In this document: positions 1-8,861 of the stretch, piece by piece
Numbering within the stretch: position 1 is the first letter of the stretch
How the letters are laid out: every line of letters begins with the position of its first letter
Assembly: GCF_900167445.1 (NCBI RefSeq)
Contig: NZ_FUZT01000020.1
Location: 1 to 63,720 of the forward strand
Length of the DNA stretch: 63,720 nucleotides
Source: Maledivibacter halophilus
GTDB lineage: Bacteria > Bacillota > Clostridia > Peptostreptococcales > Caminicellaceae
Reading direction: 5' to 3'
Notes under the pieces: generated by a model
What the model was told of the DNA's origin: nothing
What the model saw: the letters and a program-made list of their open reading frames with translations, nothing else
Databases searched by the model: none
Program-made: the position numbers and the translations under genes

Positions 1-258
1 AAGAGCAAACTAGACAAAGCAGAAATGACTCAAAGTATGTCTAGAGTATCTCGTTGTATAGATAATGGCCCAATGGAAGCATTTTGGGGGATGTTAAAAT
101 CAGAAATGTATTATCTAAAAAAATTTAATTCTTATGAAGAGTTAGAATCTGCAATTATTGATTATATAAAGTATTACAACAATCACCGTTATCAGAAGAG
201 ACTTGAATGTATGACACCAATAGAATACCGAAAGCATATTTTAAAACAAGCATCATAA
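1..258 (+). CDS. IS3-family transposase OrfB, C-terminal part (partial at window start)
   Basis: The open frame runs in from the window edge and ends at 258. The visible 85 residues are the C-terminal part of a DDE integrase-type transposase. They include the stretch IDNGPMEAFWGMLKSEMYY, with the last catalytic glutamate region, and the end motif YYNNHRYQKRLECMTPIEYR, typical of the IS150/IS3 group. The protein catalyses IS excision and integration. The N-terminal part and OrfA lie outside the window, so integrity cannot be judged. The family call is firm; the IS name is not known. Confidence 0.85.
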   Translation, partial: KSKLDKAEMTQSMSRVSRCIDNGPMEAFWGMLKSEMYYLKKFNSYEELESAIIDYIKYYNNHRYQKRLECMTPIEYRKHILKQAS

Positions 259-261
259 AAA

Positions 262-297
262 ATGACATCAACCATAATTAAATGATTGATGTCATAG
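262..297 (+). terminator. Hairpin after IS transposase
   Basis: ATGACATCAA (262-271) pairs perfectly with TTGATGTCAT (286-295) around a 14-nt loop. A T-rich stretch follows. It sits just after the transposase stop, inside the IS. Confidence 0.6.
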
Positions 298-473
298 TGA
301 TTTTTATTTTTTCCACTGTCTACTTGACAGGGGCATGTTCAATACTATGGGGCTTTTAAAATTTTATTAATAAAAAACACAAAAAAGATACATCTTCAAC
401 AAAAAAAAGATATATTCATTCATTATAATAACAATTGAAGAAACATAAAAAATAAAAAAAGGAGATGGTATCA

Positions 474-848
474 ATGAAAAAATTAGTAACAGGTGTTTTA
501 TTAGGAGCTACGCTAATTGCGTCTACAGCTATGAGCTTTGCAGCAGAGGATCAAAATGTAAAAGTGAAAGGGGAAGAGGTAATACCTGCTATTAAAATAG
601 AAAGACCAAAGAATATGAAAGCTATTTTCTCAGATAATTCAAAAGATGTAATTATAGATCTTACATATGGTAATGAAGCCATAGAATTTGATGAAAATTT
701 TACACAAATCAATTTAGAAGGTTCGAAAGATAAAGCTATCGAAATAAAGGATGGATCGGAAATTATAGAATTTCAAGGAAGTGATTTAGATAAAATAGAA
801 GGAAAATTTTTAAAAATTGATGCTGCAGAAATTGTTCCAGCGAATTAA
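474..848 (+). CDS. Small exported protein of unknown function
   Basis: A 124-residue protein with a clear Sec signal peptide: MKK, then a hydrophobic stretch, and a probable signal peptidase I site after TAMSFA near residue 24. I chose the ATG at 474 because GGAG at 461-464 lies 9 nt upstream; an in-frame ATG at 465 overlaps that ribosome binding site. The mature part is about 100 residues, acidic, rich in beta-type residues, and has no cysteines. It probably sits outside the membrane or in the wall. I do not recognise a family. The gene stands alone between the IS end and a terminator. Confidence 0.7.
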   Translation: MKKLVTGVLLGATLIASTAMSFAAEDQNVKVKGEEVIPAIKIERPKNMKAIFSDNSKDVIIDLTYGNEAIEFDENFTQINLEGSKDKAIEIKDGSEIIEFQGSDLDKIEGKFLKIDAAEIVPAN

Positions 849-927
849 AAGTAAATAAAATAATTGAATAATTTTAATTTTTATGATTTTGATGCTAAAA
901 ATTAAAAACTAAAACAAAAGGATTGAT

Positions 928-966
928 AAAAAAGAGGAATTTTGGAAAAGAAATTTCTCTTTTTTA
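928..966 (+). terminator. Rho-independent terminator of the small exported protein gene
   Basis: AAAAAAGAGGAATTT (928-942) pairs with AAATTTCTCTTTTTT (951-965), leaving a T-run on the plus strand. One G-U pair is included. Confidence 0.7.
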
Positions 967-1008
967 TCTTAGAAAATTGCATAATTGCATTTTTAAAAAA
1001 ATTATATA

Positions 1009-1147
1009 ATATAGATATTCCAGTAAAACAATTAATTTATACATATCAAAAATCCTTAGAAGCACTGGATATTTTGATACGTATAAATTAAGTTTTACTA
1101 TGGGAAATCTATATAGATATTTCAGCAAAACAGTTAATTTATACATT
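1009..1147. repeat. Palindromic repeat family A, copy 1 (with an extra third arm)
   Basis: Two arms of about 48 nt form an imperfect inverted repeat (1009-1114). The left arm starts ATATAGATATTCCAGTAAAA; the right arm read on the minus strand starts ATATAGATTTCCCATAGTAA. A third partial arm continues to about 1147. The minus-strand reading closely matches the copies at 21567 and 22114, so this copy is in the opposite orientation. A 60-codon open frame on the minus strand here is a by-product of the repeat. Confidence 0.85.
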
Positions 1148-1174
1148 CCTTCACTATATGTGAATTTAAGTTTA

Positions 1175-1203
1175 TTGAATCATCAAATCATAAAATATAT
1201 AAT
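1175..1203 (+). promoter_or_regulatory. Promoter of the two-component pair
   Basis: TTGAAT (1175-1180), a 17-nt spacer and a consensus TATAAT (1198-1203) lie about 37 nt before the response-regulator start. Confidence 0.65.
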
Positions 1204-1239
1204 AAAAATAATATATGGGAAAAACGAGGAGATGAATTT

Positions 1240-1917
1240 ATGGGTTATTCTATATTAGTTATAGAAGATGAGGAAAATATTCGAAAAATAATATCGGACT
1301 ATTTTAAAGCAGAGAATTATAATGTTATAGAGGCCTGTGATGGTAAGGAAGGAATTGAAAAATTTGGAAAAGAAAAGGTGGATTTAATTATTCTTGATAT
1401 AATGATGCCTAAATTAGATGGATGGACGGTATGTAGAAGAATACGAAAACAGTCTCAGGTTCCTATCATTATGTTAACTGCAAGAACAGAAGAGGATGAT
1501 GAATTAATGGGATTTGAGCTAAAGGCAGATGATTATGTGAAAAAACCCTTTAGCCCTGCTGTATTAGTGGCAAGGGCGAAGCTATTATTGATGAGAAAAA
1601 AGAATGTCATAAAGGAAAAAGAAGGAATAATGAAAAAACAGGGCTTAAAAGTGGATAAATTGGCAAGGGAGGTTTATATAGATCAGGAGAGGGTTGAATT
1701 AACTCCTAAGGAATTTGATATATTATGCTATCTAATGAATCATGAGGGAATGGTTTTTTCAAGGGATCAAATTTTAAATAGTATATGGGACTATGATTTT
1801 ATAGGAGATACAAGGGTTGTAGATAATCATATTAAAAAACTTCGAAAGGCATTAAAGGATAAATCTTATTTTATACGAACAGTTTTTGGAGTAGGATATA
1901 AATTTGAGGTGAAGTAA
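1240..1917 (+). CDS. OmpR/PhoB-family response regulator
   Basis: A 225-residue two-domain regulator. The receiver domain covers residues 3-115: acidic pocket E9/D10, phospho-acceptor D53 in LIILDIMMPKLDG, conserved Thr in MLTART and Lys in VKKPFSP. A winged-helix DNA-binding domain covers about 130-223 (ELTPKEFDILCYL, RVVDNHIKKLRKAL, GVGYKFE). It is phosphorylated by the adjacent kinase and would then bind promoter DNA. GAGGAG (1226-1231) lies 8 nt before the ATG. Its stop overlaps the kinase start by 1 nt, so the two are translationally coupled. The target genes are unknown. Confidence 0.92.
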   Translation: MGYSILVIEDEENIRKIISDYFKAENYNVIEACDGKEGIEKFGKEKVDLIILDIMMPKLDGWTVCRRIRKQSQVPIIMLTARTEEDDELMGFELKADDYVKKPFSPAVLVARAKLLLMRKKNVIKEKEGIMKKQGLKVDKLAREVYIDQERVELTPKEFDILCYLMNHEGMVFSRDQILNSIWDYDFIGDTRVVDNHIKKLRKALKDKSYFIRTVFGVGYKFEVK

Positions 1918-3827
1918 TGAAGAAAAATAAAATTTTTATAAAGCTCTTTGCAATGACAGCGGGAGTAGTAATAATTCTTTTACTCATACAATTTGTTGTT
2001 CAGTATTTTTGGTTAGAAGAATTTTATGTTTATAATAAGAAAAAAACTATAGGTAATGATTTGATTACATTAAAAAAGAAAATAGAAGAAAATTTAGTAG
2101 GTCGAGAAAAAATAGAGGAGTTTTTAAATAGGTATTCTATAGAAAATGATGTGTTTATTGGCATTTTTGATCGTCAAGGTATGCCTCAATATGGGCTTAG
2201 TGGAGAAGATAGTCTTTCATATATCCAAATGAAGGATGATAAGACTGGAGTATATAAAATTTATATGGATGCTTTTTCTAGGAATGATGAACTTATAAAG
2301 GCATTGAAGATAGATAAGAGTGTTAATGTAAAGGGTTTGCTTAGGGATTCTGGGCAAAAAGAAGTATATCCACAAAGCGTTATTGTAGAAAATCGAGAAT
2401 TTTCAGTACAAAATTATAAAGAGATTCCTATAGAAAGTGAAATAATAATAGATGATCCAGAGGGAAATGATCTAATAGCTATGGAAGATATTGAAGACTT
2501 TGCAGTAACTATAGAAATAGTAGAGGCGGAAGATATTAATTTAAATGGTTCTATTGTAGATATGAATTTAATAAGTAAAGAGAATTATGGTACCTACTAT
2601 AGAAGAGAACAATTGCTACAGGAAACTTTTTTATTTTTAGGACAAGAGAAAAATTTAAATATTATTTTTAAAGATAATAAAATTATGAATTATATAAAAA
2701 TAGACCCTTTCACTGGAATAAAAAATATTATCTTTGTACAGCCCATCCTTGTTAGAAACAATGAACCTATGTTCATGTTTGCAGTAAGCTCCCTTCAGCC
2801 TATTGAAAAAACAACAGAAATTATGGAAACTTATTTTATATTTGTGTTGATTACAGCAATGATTTTAGCAATTATTGCAGCTTATTTCTATTCGAAAAAG
2901 ATTACTGCACCACTGATACATCTAAATGGTATAACTAAAAACCTGGCAAAACTGGATTTTTCTCAAAACTGTAAAGTAGAAACAAATGATGAGATAGAGG
3001 ATTTGGCTGAAAATATTAATAGTATGTCTGAAAAATTAAAAAAGACTTTGAAGGAATTAAAAAAATCCAATGAAAAATTGAAAGAAGATATTTTATTTAA
3101 GGAAAAAATAGAAGAGTTTCGAAAAAGATTTATAGCCGATGCATCCCATGAATTAAAAACTCCTCTGACGGTTATTAAGGGTATTTGTGAAGGTGTAGAA
3201 GATGGAATTTATGATTATAAAGATAAGGAGCATTTTAAGAATATTTTAAGGGAAATTAATGATATGAGTCAATTAGTATATGATTTATTAGGAATTTCAA
3301 AATTAGAGGCAGATGAAGTGCCATTTAAGAAAGATGTTTTTCAATTATGTGATGTAGTATTGAAAGTTCATAATAAATTAAAACCAATTTTAGAAAATAA
3401 GAATTTAGAAGTTGAATTGGATCTAACAGAAGATTTTGTATTGGGAGATGAGGATAAAATTGAAAGGGTTATAGGAAATCTTTACTATAATGCTATTCAA
3501 TACACACCTGAAAATGGAGAAATAAATATTTATATCCATACAATTGAAAATAAATCTTATTTTAATATAGAAAATAAACCAGCTAAAATTCCTAAAGATG
3601 ATTTAATGAAAATATGGGAGCCCTTTTATCGTGTAGAAAAATCAAGAAACAAAGCCCTAGGAGGATCGGGATTGGGACTTTATATGGTAAAGGAAATTTT
3701 AGATAGGCATAGCAGCCAATATGGTATAGAAAATACTGATGTAGGTGTAAAAGCTTATTTTTCCTTGGAAATTAAAATGGATGATGATGAAGAATGGAGT
3801 TGGGACAGAGGGAAAATATATAGATGA
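1917..3827 (+). CDS. Membrane sensor histidine kinase
   Basis: A 636-residue transmembrane kinase. TM1 is at about 10-30. A large extracellular sensor region of about 260 residues follows (unrecognised fold, acidic). TM2 is at about 303-325, then HAMP (about 326-380), the dimerisation/phospho-acceptor domain with H411 in DASHELKTPLTVIKG, and an ATPase domain with an N-box (NLYYNAIQYTP) and G-box (GSGLGLYMVKEIL). It phosphorylates the preceding response regulator. The last codons, DDDEEWSWDRGKIYR, are unusual. The stop codon TGA (3825-3827) lies at the edge of a family B repeat, so the C-terminal tail may have been set by insertion of that element. The signal is unknown. Confidence 0.92.
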   Translation: MKKNKIFIKLFAMTAGVVIILLLIQFVVQYFWLEEFYVYNKKKTIGNDLITLKKKIEENLVGREKIEEFLNRYSIENDVFIGIFDRQGMPQYGLSGEDSLSYIQMKDDKTGVYKIYMDAFSRNDELIKALKIDKSVNVKGLLRDSGQKEVYPQSVIVENREFSVQNYKEIPIESEIIIDDPEGNDLIAMEDIEDFAVTIEIVEAEDINLNGSIVDMNLISKENYGTYYRREQLLQETFLFLGQEKNLNIIFKDNKIMNYIKIDPFTGIKNIIFVQPILVRNNEPMFMFAVSSLQPIEKTTEIMETYFIFVLITAMILAIIAAYFYSKKITAPLIHLNGITKNLAKLDFSQNCKVETNDEIEDLAENINSMSEKLKKTLKELKKSNEKLKEDILFKEKIEEFRKRFIADASHELKTPLTVIKGICEGVEDGIYDYKDKEHFKNILREINDMSQLVYDLLGISKLEADEVPFKKDVFQLCDVVLKVHNKLKPILENKNLEVELDLTEDFVLGDEDKIERVIGNLYYNAIQYTPENGEINIYIHTIENKSYFNIENKPAKIPKDDLMKIWEPFYRVEKSRNKALGGSGLGLYMVKEILDRHSSQYGIENTDVGVKAYFSLEIKMDDDEEWSWDRGKIYR

Positions 3828-3943
3828 GGAAATTGCATAATTCTAATTTGGCAAAATTGCATAATATATATGGTATGGCTTTGGAGATTCCAAAACTATA
3901 TGTCATAGATAGTTTTTGCAGAAGGTAATTATGCAATTTGCTA
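3825..3943. repeat. Palindromic repeat family B, copy 1
   Basis: The left end TGAGGAAATTGCATAAT and the right end (minus-strand TTAGCAAATTGCATAATTA) form terminal inverted repeats around a central segment. The interior closely resembles the copy at 53854-53975, including ATAATATATATGGTAT and AGAAGGTAATTATGCAATTT. The first bases supply the stop codon of the upstream kinase gene. Confidence 0.85.
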
Positions 3944-3972
3944 AGATGATGAAAAAGAAAATAAATGTAGAA

Positions 3973-4008
3973 AAAAATCGACAAATAAATTTTTTTGTCG
4001 ATTTTTTT
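3973..4008 (+). terminator. Rho-independent terminator after the kinase gene
   Basis: AAAAATCGACAAA (3973-3985) pairs with TTTGTCGATTTTT (3994-4006), followed by more T. From here to 4200 I see no gene or clear promoter. Confidence 0.8.
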
Positions 4009-4213
4009 TATATTAAATATTCCTCTAGGACATAGTAAATAAGAGAAGAACTTTAAATTTTCAAATTGTTTCAAAGTAAAGTGAAGTGATTTAAACTGGT
4101 ATTTGATTAAGTAAAATGCTAATTTAATATTAGGAGTTATAAAGTATATATTATTTAGCTATAGGTTAAGTGTGCAAATGGTGAGATGAGTGAATGATAT
4201 AGGAGGATAATTG

Positions 4214-6229
4214 ATGGTTTGTATAAATTCAAGGCAGATTGATATTATTGAATGGCTTATAAAAGAGTATAAACCAATTACTATAAAAAAGATGGCATCA
4301 AACTATAAAGTTAGTACAAGGACCATTCGCTATGATCTTGAACTGATTGAAAGTTGGTTAAGTGAAAATAAAGCAACCTTAGTTAAGGTACCTAAAAAGG
4401 GAATGAAGTTAAAGGCTCTTTGTGAGAGAGATGTTTTATTGGGGAAATTACATTTCTTATCAGTAGAGAATAGGGTGCTTTCCGATAAAGAAAGAATCAA
4501 ATATATTGTACTGGAACTATTAATGAGTAGTGCACCTCTAACTATAGAAAACTTAAGTGATAAGCTATTTTTAAGTAAAAATACAATTATTAAAACATTA
4601 AAGGGTACAAAAAGATATCTTAAAGAATACAGCCTTCAATTGTCTAAAAGTACAAAGGGTGGTTTCTGTATTGAAGGCAGGGAAGAAAATATCCGAAAAC
4701 TTCAATTATCTATATTTTTAGATATCTTAGATAGTGAGAATATCTCTAAAATTCTAAGGGAAGAGATAGATTATAGAAATATAAATGATTTAATACTTAA
4801 TTATAATAGCTTTATTAAAATAGATGATATGAAAAGGTTATCCGATTGTTTGATAAATATTGAAGAAGAATACAATTATTTTTTCACTGATGTAGATTTT
4901 ATTAAATTAATCTTTTATTTAGTAATAATGATCAATAGACGAAAAAGAGGTAATATCATAGGAAAAACAAGCAATTTATTGGAAGGGACTATTGAATATA
5001 GTATAGCAAAACGTTTGACCAATAGAATATACCGTAATCCCGTGGGGGTTGAAGATGGAGAGATAAATGAGCTGGCAAAGTATATAATTGAATCTAAGTC
5101 ATTTAATACTATCAATGAGCTTAAGGAATTATCCGTCGATGAAATTGCCGATAAGAAAACGATTGACAGTACAAAGAGACTAATATCTTATATTGAGGAA
5201 GCAATTAATATTGATATAAAAGATGATGCACAATTGTTTAATGGATTAGTTTTACATTTAAAAAGTGCTATAGCTAGAATTCAAAATAATTCTCAAATAA
5301 AAAATATCTATACAGATGAGATTAAAACCAATTATCCATTTGTATATCAAGTGGTAAAAGAAACTATAGAAAAGATGTGGGATGTTTTTGGTGATAATGT
5401 AAGCGACAATGAAATTGCTTTTATAGCATTACATGTTCGTGCTGCCTATGAGAGGATTAGCGAAAAATCATCAAGGTATACAGCATTATTAATATGTACT
5501 GAGGGGATTTCCTTCTTAAGTATTTTATCTACTAAAATAAAAAAAGAAATATCTAATTTGGATTTAATAGAAACCTGTTCAATACATGATTATCAAAACT
5601 TTAAAAAGGATATTGACTTTATTATTTCTACAACTCCCCTTAATGTTAATGAAACCGATGTTGTAACAGTCAGTCCTTTTATGAGTAATGATGATATATA
5701 TAAGATAAACCAACTTATAATACAATTAAACAAATTTAAAGTTATTTATAAATATAGCTATGAGAATAAAGAAAGGAAGATGCTTATGTTGAAGGACGTT
5801 CTAAAGAAGGGATCTATTAAGCTTCAAGTTAAAGCAGATGATTGGGAGGAAGCAATTAAAAAAGCTGGGGATATTTTAGTGGAAGAAGATAAAATTGAGA
5901 ACTTATATGTTGATAATATGATTCAATCTGTTAAGGATTTAGGACCATATATTGTAATTATGCCTGGTATAGCCTTTGCCCATGCAAGACCTGATGAAAC
6001 AGTGAAAGAGACTTGTATGAGTATGATTACATTAAATAAACCAGTAAAGTTTGGAAGTAAAGAAAATGACCCCGTAAGCATTGTCTTTGCATTTGGTGCC
6101 AATAATGAAGAATCACATTTAAAGGCCCTTCAGGATCTAGCGAAATTTTTATCAGTGGAGAAAAATTTTCAGATGCTTATTAATTCTACTGATATTGATG
6201 ATATATATAAAAGAATTATTAATGAATAA
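4214..6229 (+). CDS. PRD-containing transcription activator fused to an ascorbate-type PTS EIIA domain
   Basis: A 671-residue BglG/MtlR-type regulator. Two N-terminal helix-turn-helix regions lie at about 5-60 and 85-145 (MASNYKVSTRTIRYDLELIE and LSDKLFLSKNTIIKTLKG). Two PTS regulation domains follow (about 180-400), then an EIIB-like region, and a C-terminal EIIA domain (about 520-671) with the phospho-histidine H590 in MPGIAFAHARPDE. That EIIA is of the UlaC type. The protein should both phosphorylate the adjacent EIIB and sense the phosphorylation state to activate the operon. AGGAGG (4201-4206) lies 7 nt before ATG 4214; a TTG at 4211 is too close. It is the first gene of the locus and no separate EIIA gene is present. 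Confidence 0.88.
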   Translation: MVCINSRQIDIIEWLIKEYKPITIKKMASNYKVSTRTIRYDLELIESWLSENKATLVKVPKKGMKLKALCERDVLLGKLHFLSVENRVLSDKERIKYIVLELLMSSAPLTIENLSDKLFLSKNTIIKTLKGTKRYLKEYSLQLSKSTKGGFCIEGREENIRKLQLSIFLDILDSENISKILREEIDYRNINDLILNYNSFIKIDDMKRLSDCLINIEEEYNYFFTDVDFIKLIFYLVIMINRRKRGNIIGKTSNLLEGTIEYSIAKRLTNRIYRNPVGVEDGEINELAKYIIESKSFNTINELKELSVDEIADKKTIDSTKRLISYIEEAINIDIKDDAQLFNGLVLHLKSAIARIQNNSQIKNIYTDEIKTNYPFVYQVVKETIEKMWDVFGDNVSDNEIAFIALHVRAAYERISEKSSRYTALLICTEGISFLSILSTKIKKEISNLDLIETCSIHDYQNFKKDIDFIISTTPLNVNETDVVTVSPFMSNDDIYKINQLIIQLNKFKVIYKYSYENKERKMLMLKDVLKKGSIKLQVKADDWEEAIKKAGDILVEEDKIENLYVDNMIQSVKDLGPYIVIMPGIAFAHARPDETVKETCMSMITLNKPVKFGSKENDPVSIVFAFGANNEESHLKALQDLAKFLSVEKNFQMLINSTDIDDIYKRIINE

Positions 6230-6251
6230 TTGAAAAAATGGAGGAATGAAA

Positions 6252-6542
6252 ATGTCAAAACAATTAAAGGTTTTAGCTGTATGTGGATTTGGAGTGGGAA
6301 CGAGTTTGCTTTTGAAAATGAATATTGCCGATGTGCTAAGAGAGAATGGAATAGACGCTGAAACAGAAAATGCAGATATTACAACAGCGGCCTCCTGTTC
6401 AGCGGATATAATTTTTACATCTAATGAACTTTATGATCAACTTGTTAGCAAAGTGGACATCCCTTTAGTAAAAATCAACAATTTTATGGACAAAAATGAA
6501 ATAGAAGAAAAGGGTATGGATGCTATTAAAAAATTACTTTAA
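6252..6542 (+). CDS. PTS system EIIB component, ascorbate/lactose type
   Basis: A 96-residue cytoplasmic phosphocarrier. The phospho-cysteine is C11 in LAVCGFGVGTSLLLK, the P-loop signature of the UlaB-like EIIB family. It takes phosphate from the EIIA domain of the upstream regulator and passes it to the sugar at EIIC. I chose ATG 6252 because GGAGG (6240-6244) lies 7 nt upstream; ATG 6246 overlaps that site. It sits 22 nt after the regulator and 88 nt before EIIC. The substrate cannot be read from the sequence. Confidence 0.88.
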   Translation: MSKQLKVLAVCGFGVGTSLLLKMNIADVLRENGIDAETENADITTAASCSADIIFTSNELYDQLVSKVDIPLVKINNFMDKNEIEEKGMDAIKKLL

Positions 6543-6571
6543 AGGTTTTAGTCTGAACTATTTTAATGAAT

Positions 6572-6601
6572 AAAACCTAATGCCTAAGGGTTTTAGGTTT
6601 T
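6572..6601 (+). promoter_or_regulatory. Hairpin between EIIB and EIIC genes
   Basis: AAAACCTAA (6572-6580) pairs perfectly with TTAGGTTTT (6593-6601), but no long T-run follows. It is a possible weak attenuator, or an RNA-processing or stability element that sets different levels of EIIB and EIIC. Confidence 0.45.
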
Positions 6602-6630
6602 GTTATAAATATTACACTAGGAGGAGTTAT

Positions 6631-7938
6631 ATGGGAATTATTAGTTACTTAACCAACAATATTTTTAAACAACCACCAATTCTATTAGGGTTAATAGCCT
6701 TAGTTGGCCTGTTAGTCCAGAGAAAGAACTTCAGTGACATAATTAAGGGTACCTTTAAGACGATTATCGGAGTTATCGTATTATTTAAAGGTGTGAATAT
6801 TATTAGTTCAGCAATTTCACCATTAGCAGGGGCGTTTTCAACACTGTATGCTCTACCTAAGGGAAATCAATTTGATCCAAATGCATGGGTAAATTTCATT
6901 GGATCCTATGGTAGTGAAATCGGTATAGTAATTCTTTTCGCATTTATAATTAACCTAATCGTAGCAAGAATAACACCAGTGAAGAACATATTCTTAACAG
7001 GACATATATTCTTTTGGATGTCTTATATATTCGTGGCAGTAGGCGTTGAATCAGGATTATCGGGAACAGGATTAATTATATTTGCAACCATATTTTTATC
7101 AATCTATATAATAGTAACACCAGCTTTGATGAGACCTTTAGTAAAGAAAGTAACTGGAACTGATCAATTTACCGTAGGTCATTCTACTACTATATTCTGT
7201 TTTATAGGAGCTGGAATAGGAAAATTATTAGGTAATAAGGAAAATTCCACAGAAGACTTAAAGGTACCAAAATATCTAGACTTCTTTAAGGAAACTACAA
7301 TTGCAACATCATTGATCTTATTTTTCACCTATATAATTGTAGGTTTAATTATAGGAAGTGAAGCTAGACAAGCTGTCTTTGGTGGAGCCGTAGGAACAAT
7401 AGGAACTATAGGCGGTATGAAATATGATTTATTTAGTTTCAGCTTAATGGCAGGACTAACCTTCGGAGCAGGTCTTACAGTATTATTAGCCGGTGTTCGT
7501 TTAATGCTTGGAGAAATAGTTCCAGCCTTTAAGGGGATATCTGATAAATTAATACCAAATTCAGTTCCTGCATTGGATGTGCCAATGATATTTCCCTATG
7601 CACCAAATGCATTAACAATAGGGTTCTTGGCAAGCATGGTTACCAGTATATTAACAATAGTAATAATGGCATCAGCGGGAGCTATGACCTATGCAATAAT
7701 TCCCCTTACAGTGGCTTGTTTCTTTGATATTGCTCCAAGTGCAATTATTGCAAATGCCTATGGGGGACGTCGAGGTGCAGTAATTGCCAGCGCCATAAAT
7801 GGTATAGCTATGGTTTTATTAGTTAGTTTTGCAATGCCAGTCATATTCAATACAGTAGCAGGATTTAATCAAGCCTTTGGTGGTAATGACTTTTCATTAT
7901 GGGCAATAATAGGGTCATTATTTTCTAAGATGTTTTAA
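6631..7938 (+). CDS. PTS system EIIC component, ascorbate (UlaA/SgaT) type
   Basis: A 435-residue permease with about 10-11 membrane segments, beginning MGIISYLTNNIFKQPPILLG. The opening, the repeated glycine-rich transmembrane helices and the length match the UlaA family of the ascorbate-galactitol PTS superfamily. It imports and phosphorylates a sugar or sugar acid using phospho-EIIB. The start is ATG 6631 after AGGAGGAG. L-ascorbate itself is not well supported, because no UlaD/E/F/G enzymes are present; the neighbours suggest another glycoside or polyol-linked sugar. Confidence 0.88.
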   Translation: MGIISYLTNNIFKQPPILLGLIALVGLLVQRKNFSDIIKGTFKTIIGVIVLFKGVNIISSAISPLAGAFSTLYALPKGNQFDPNAWVNFIGSYGSEIGIVILFAFIINLIVARITPVKNIFLTGHIFFWMSYIFVAVGVESGLSGTGLIIFATIFLSIYIIVTPALMRPLVKKVTGTDQFTVGHSTTIFCFIGAGIGKLLGNKENSTEDLKVPKYLDFFKETTIATSLILFFTYIIVGLIIGSEARQAVFGGAVGTIGTIGGMKYDLFSFSLMAGLTFGAGLTVLLAGVRLMLGEIVPAFKGISDKLIPNSVPALDVPMIFPYAPNALTIGFLASMVTSILTIVIMASAGAMTYAIIPLTVACFFDIAPSAIIANAYGGRRGAVIASAINGIAMVLLVSFAMPVIFNTVAGFNQAFGGNDFSLWAIIGSLFSKMF

Positions 7939-7951
7939 TTGATATCAATAT

Positions 7952-7988
7952 AAAAATATGACATACACCTGGTGTGTGTCATATTTTT
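7952..7988 (+). terminator. Strong hairpin after EIIC gene
   Basis: The arms at 7952-7969 and 7971-7988 pair over 18 nt with one G-U pair and end in TATTTTT. It looks like an intrinsic terminator or read-through attenuator separating the PTS genes from the enzyme genes; the next start is only 24 nt away. Confidence 0.6.
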
Positions 7989-8011
7989 AGCAAAATTTGT
8001 GGAGGTGCAGT

Positions 8012-8857
8012 ATGAAATTTGGAATACACTTATCAACTTTTACAAGGGAATGGTCAGAAGATCTATTGCAATATATACCTGTTGTAAAGGAATATGGCTA
8101 TGATGGAGTGGAAATTCCATTAATGTCGCCGGATGAATTAGATTTGATAAAGATAAAAAAATTATTAAATCAATATAAGCTTCAATGCACCTGTGGAACT
8201 GGAATGAATCCCCAGAGGGATATATCATCGGCAAATTGGGAAATTAGACAAAATGGTATAGAACATCTAAAAAAATGTATTAATATATCCAGTGAATTAA
8301 ATAGTGATTGTCTGGCAGGAGTTCTTTATGCTCCCTGGGGGCAATTAAAAATGAGAAGTAAGGCAAAGGACGATATAAAAAGAAGCTTAGATGCTTTAAA
8401 TGAAATAGGTAGATACGCAGATGAGAAAGGCGTGGTACTTGCAATTGAGATTTTAAATCGATATGAATCTTATTTTATGAATACAGTTAGGGAAGGAAAG
8501 GAATATCTTAAAAAAATTAATAATGATAATATTAAGCTTCATTTTGACACATTTCACTCTAATATAGAGGAAAAGAATATATATCAGGCTATAGTTGAAG
8601 GTGGTAAAGATATTTATCATATTCACTTTTGTGAGAATGACAGAGGAATACCGGGTAGTGGAAGCATAAACTGGGAAGAAGTTAAAAGAGGTATAAATGA
8701 TATCGCCTATGATAGATGGATTATTTTAGAAAATTTCGTTATGCCTGAATGTGGTGTAGGTAGAGACGTTTATATATGGAGAGAAATAGAGAAAAGTGGC
8801 AGTAATGCAGCTGAAAAGGGAATAAAATTTATGAAAAATCTCTTTGGGGAGGTATAA
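8012..8857 (+). CDS. TIM-barrel sugar (phosphate) isomerase/epimerase
   Basis: A 281-residue protein of the xylose isomerase-like TIM-barrel family (IolE, tagatose 3-epimerase and hydroxypyruvate isomerase relatives). Visible features are the N-terminal KFGIHLSTFTREW strand, VLAIEILNRYESYFMNT with the first metal-binding Glu, KLHFDTFHSNIEE, YHIHFCENDRGIPGSG and WIILENF. The metal ligands E/D/H/E appear conserved. It probably interconverts a ketose at C3, or an aldose and a ketose. The start is ATG 8012 with GGAGGTG at 8002-8008. It is followed within 5 nt by dhaL, so it likely feeds the kinase. The exact substrate is unknown. Confidence 0.82.
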   Translation: MKFGIHLSTFTREWSEDLLQYIPVVKEYGYDGVEIPLMSPDELDLIKIKKLLNQYKLQCTCGTGMNPQRDISSANWEIRQNGIEHLKKCINISSELNSDCLAGVLYAPWGQLKMRSKAKDDIKRSLDALNEIGRYADEKGVVLAIEILNRYESYFMNTVREGKEYLKKINNDNIKLHFDTFHSNIEEKNIYQAIVEGGKDIYHIHFCENDRGIPGSGSINWEEVKRGINDIAYDRWIILENFVMPECGVGRDVYIWREIEKSGSNAAEKGIKFMKNLFGEV

Positions 8858-8861
8858 GGAA

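Larger units (their letters stand above)
1..335 (+). mobile_element. IS3-family insertion sequence, right-hand part (left part outside window)
   Basis: The window opens inside the second transposase frame of an IS3-family element. After the transposase stop come a hairpin and an inverted-repeat end at about 315-335. Read on the minus strand this end is TGCCCCTGTCAAGTAGACAG, which matches the left end of the IS at 63386 (TGCTCCCCTTATAGTAGACA) in its inner bases. The two elements lie in the same orientation and are probably the same or closely related IS. The sequence after 335 does not look like an interrupted gene. Confidence 0.8.

Noticed and set aside
964..1146. 60-codon frame on the minus strand
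   Set aside because: It lies within the family A repeat; similar translated text appears wherever the repeat occurs. No ribosome binding site.
4214..7938. L-ascorbate utilisation locus
   Set aside because: The PTS family fits, but no UlaG lactonase or UlaD/E/F enzymes are present and the downstream enzymes belong to other chemistry.
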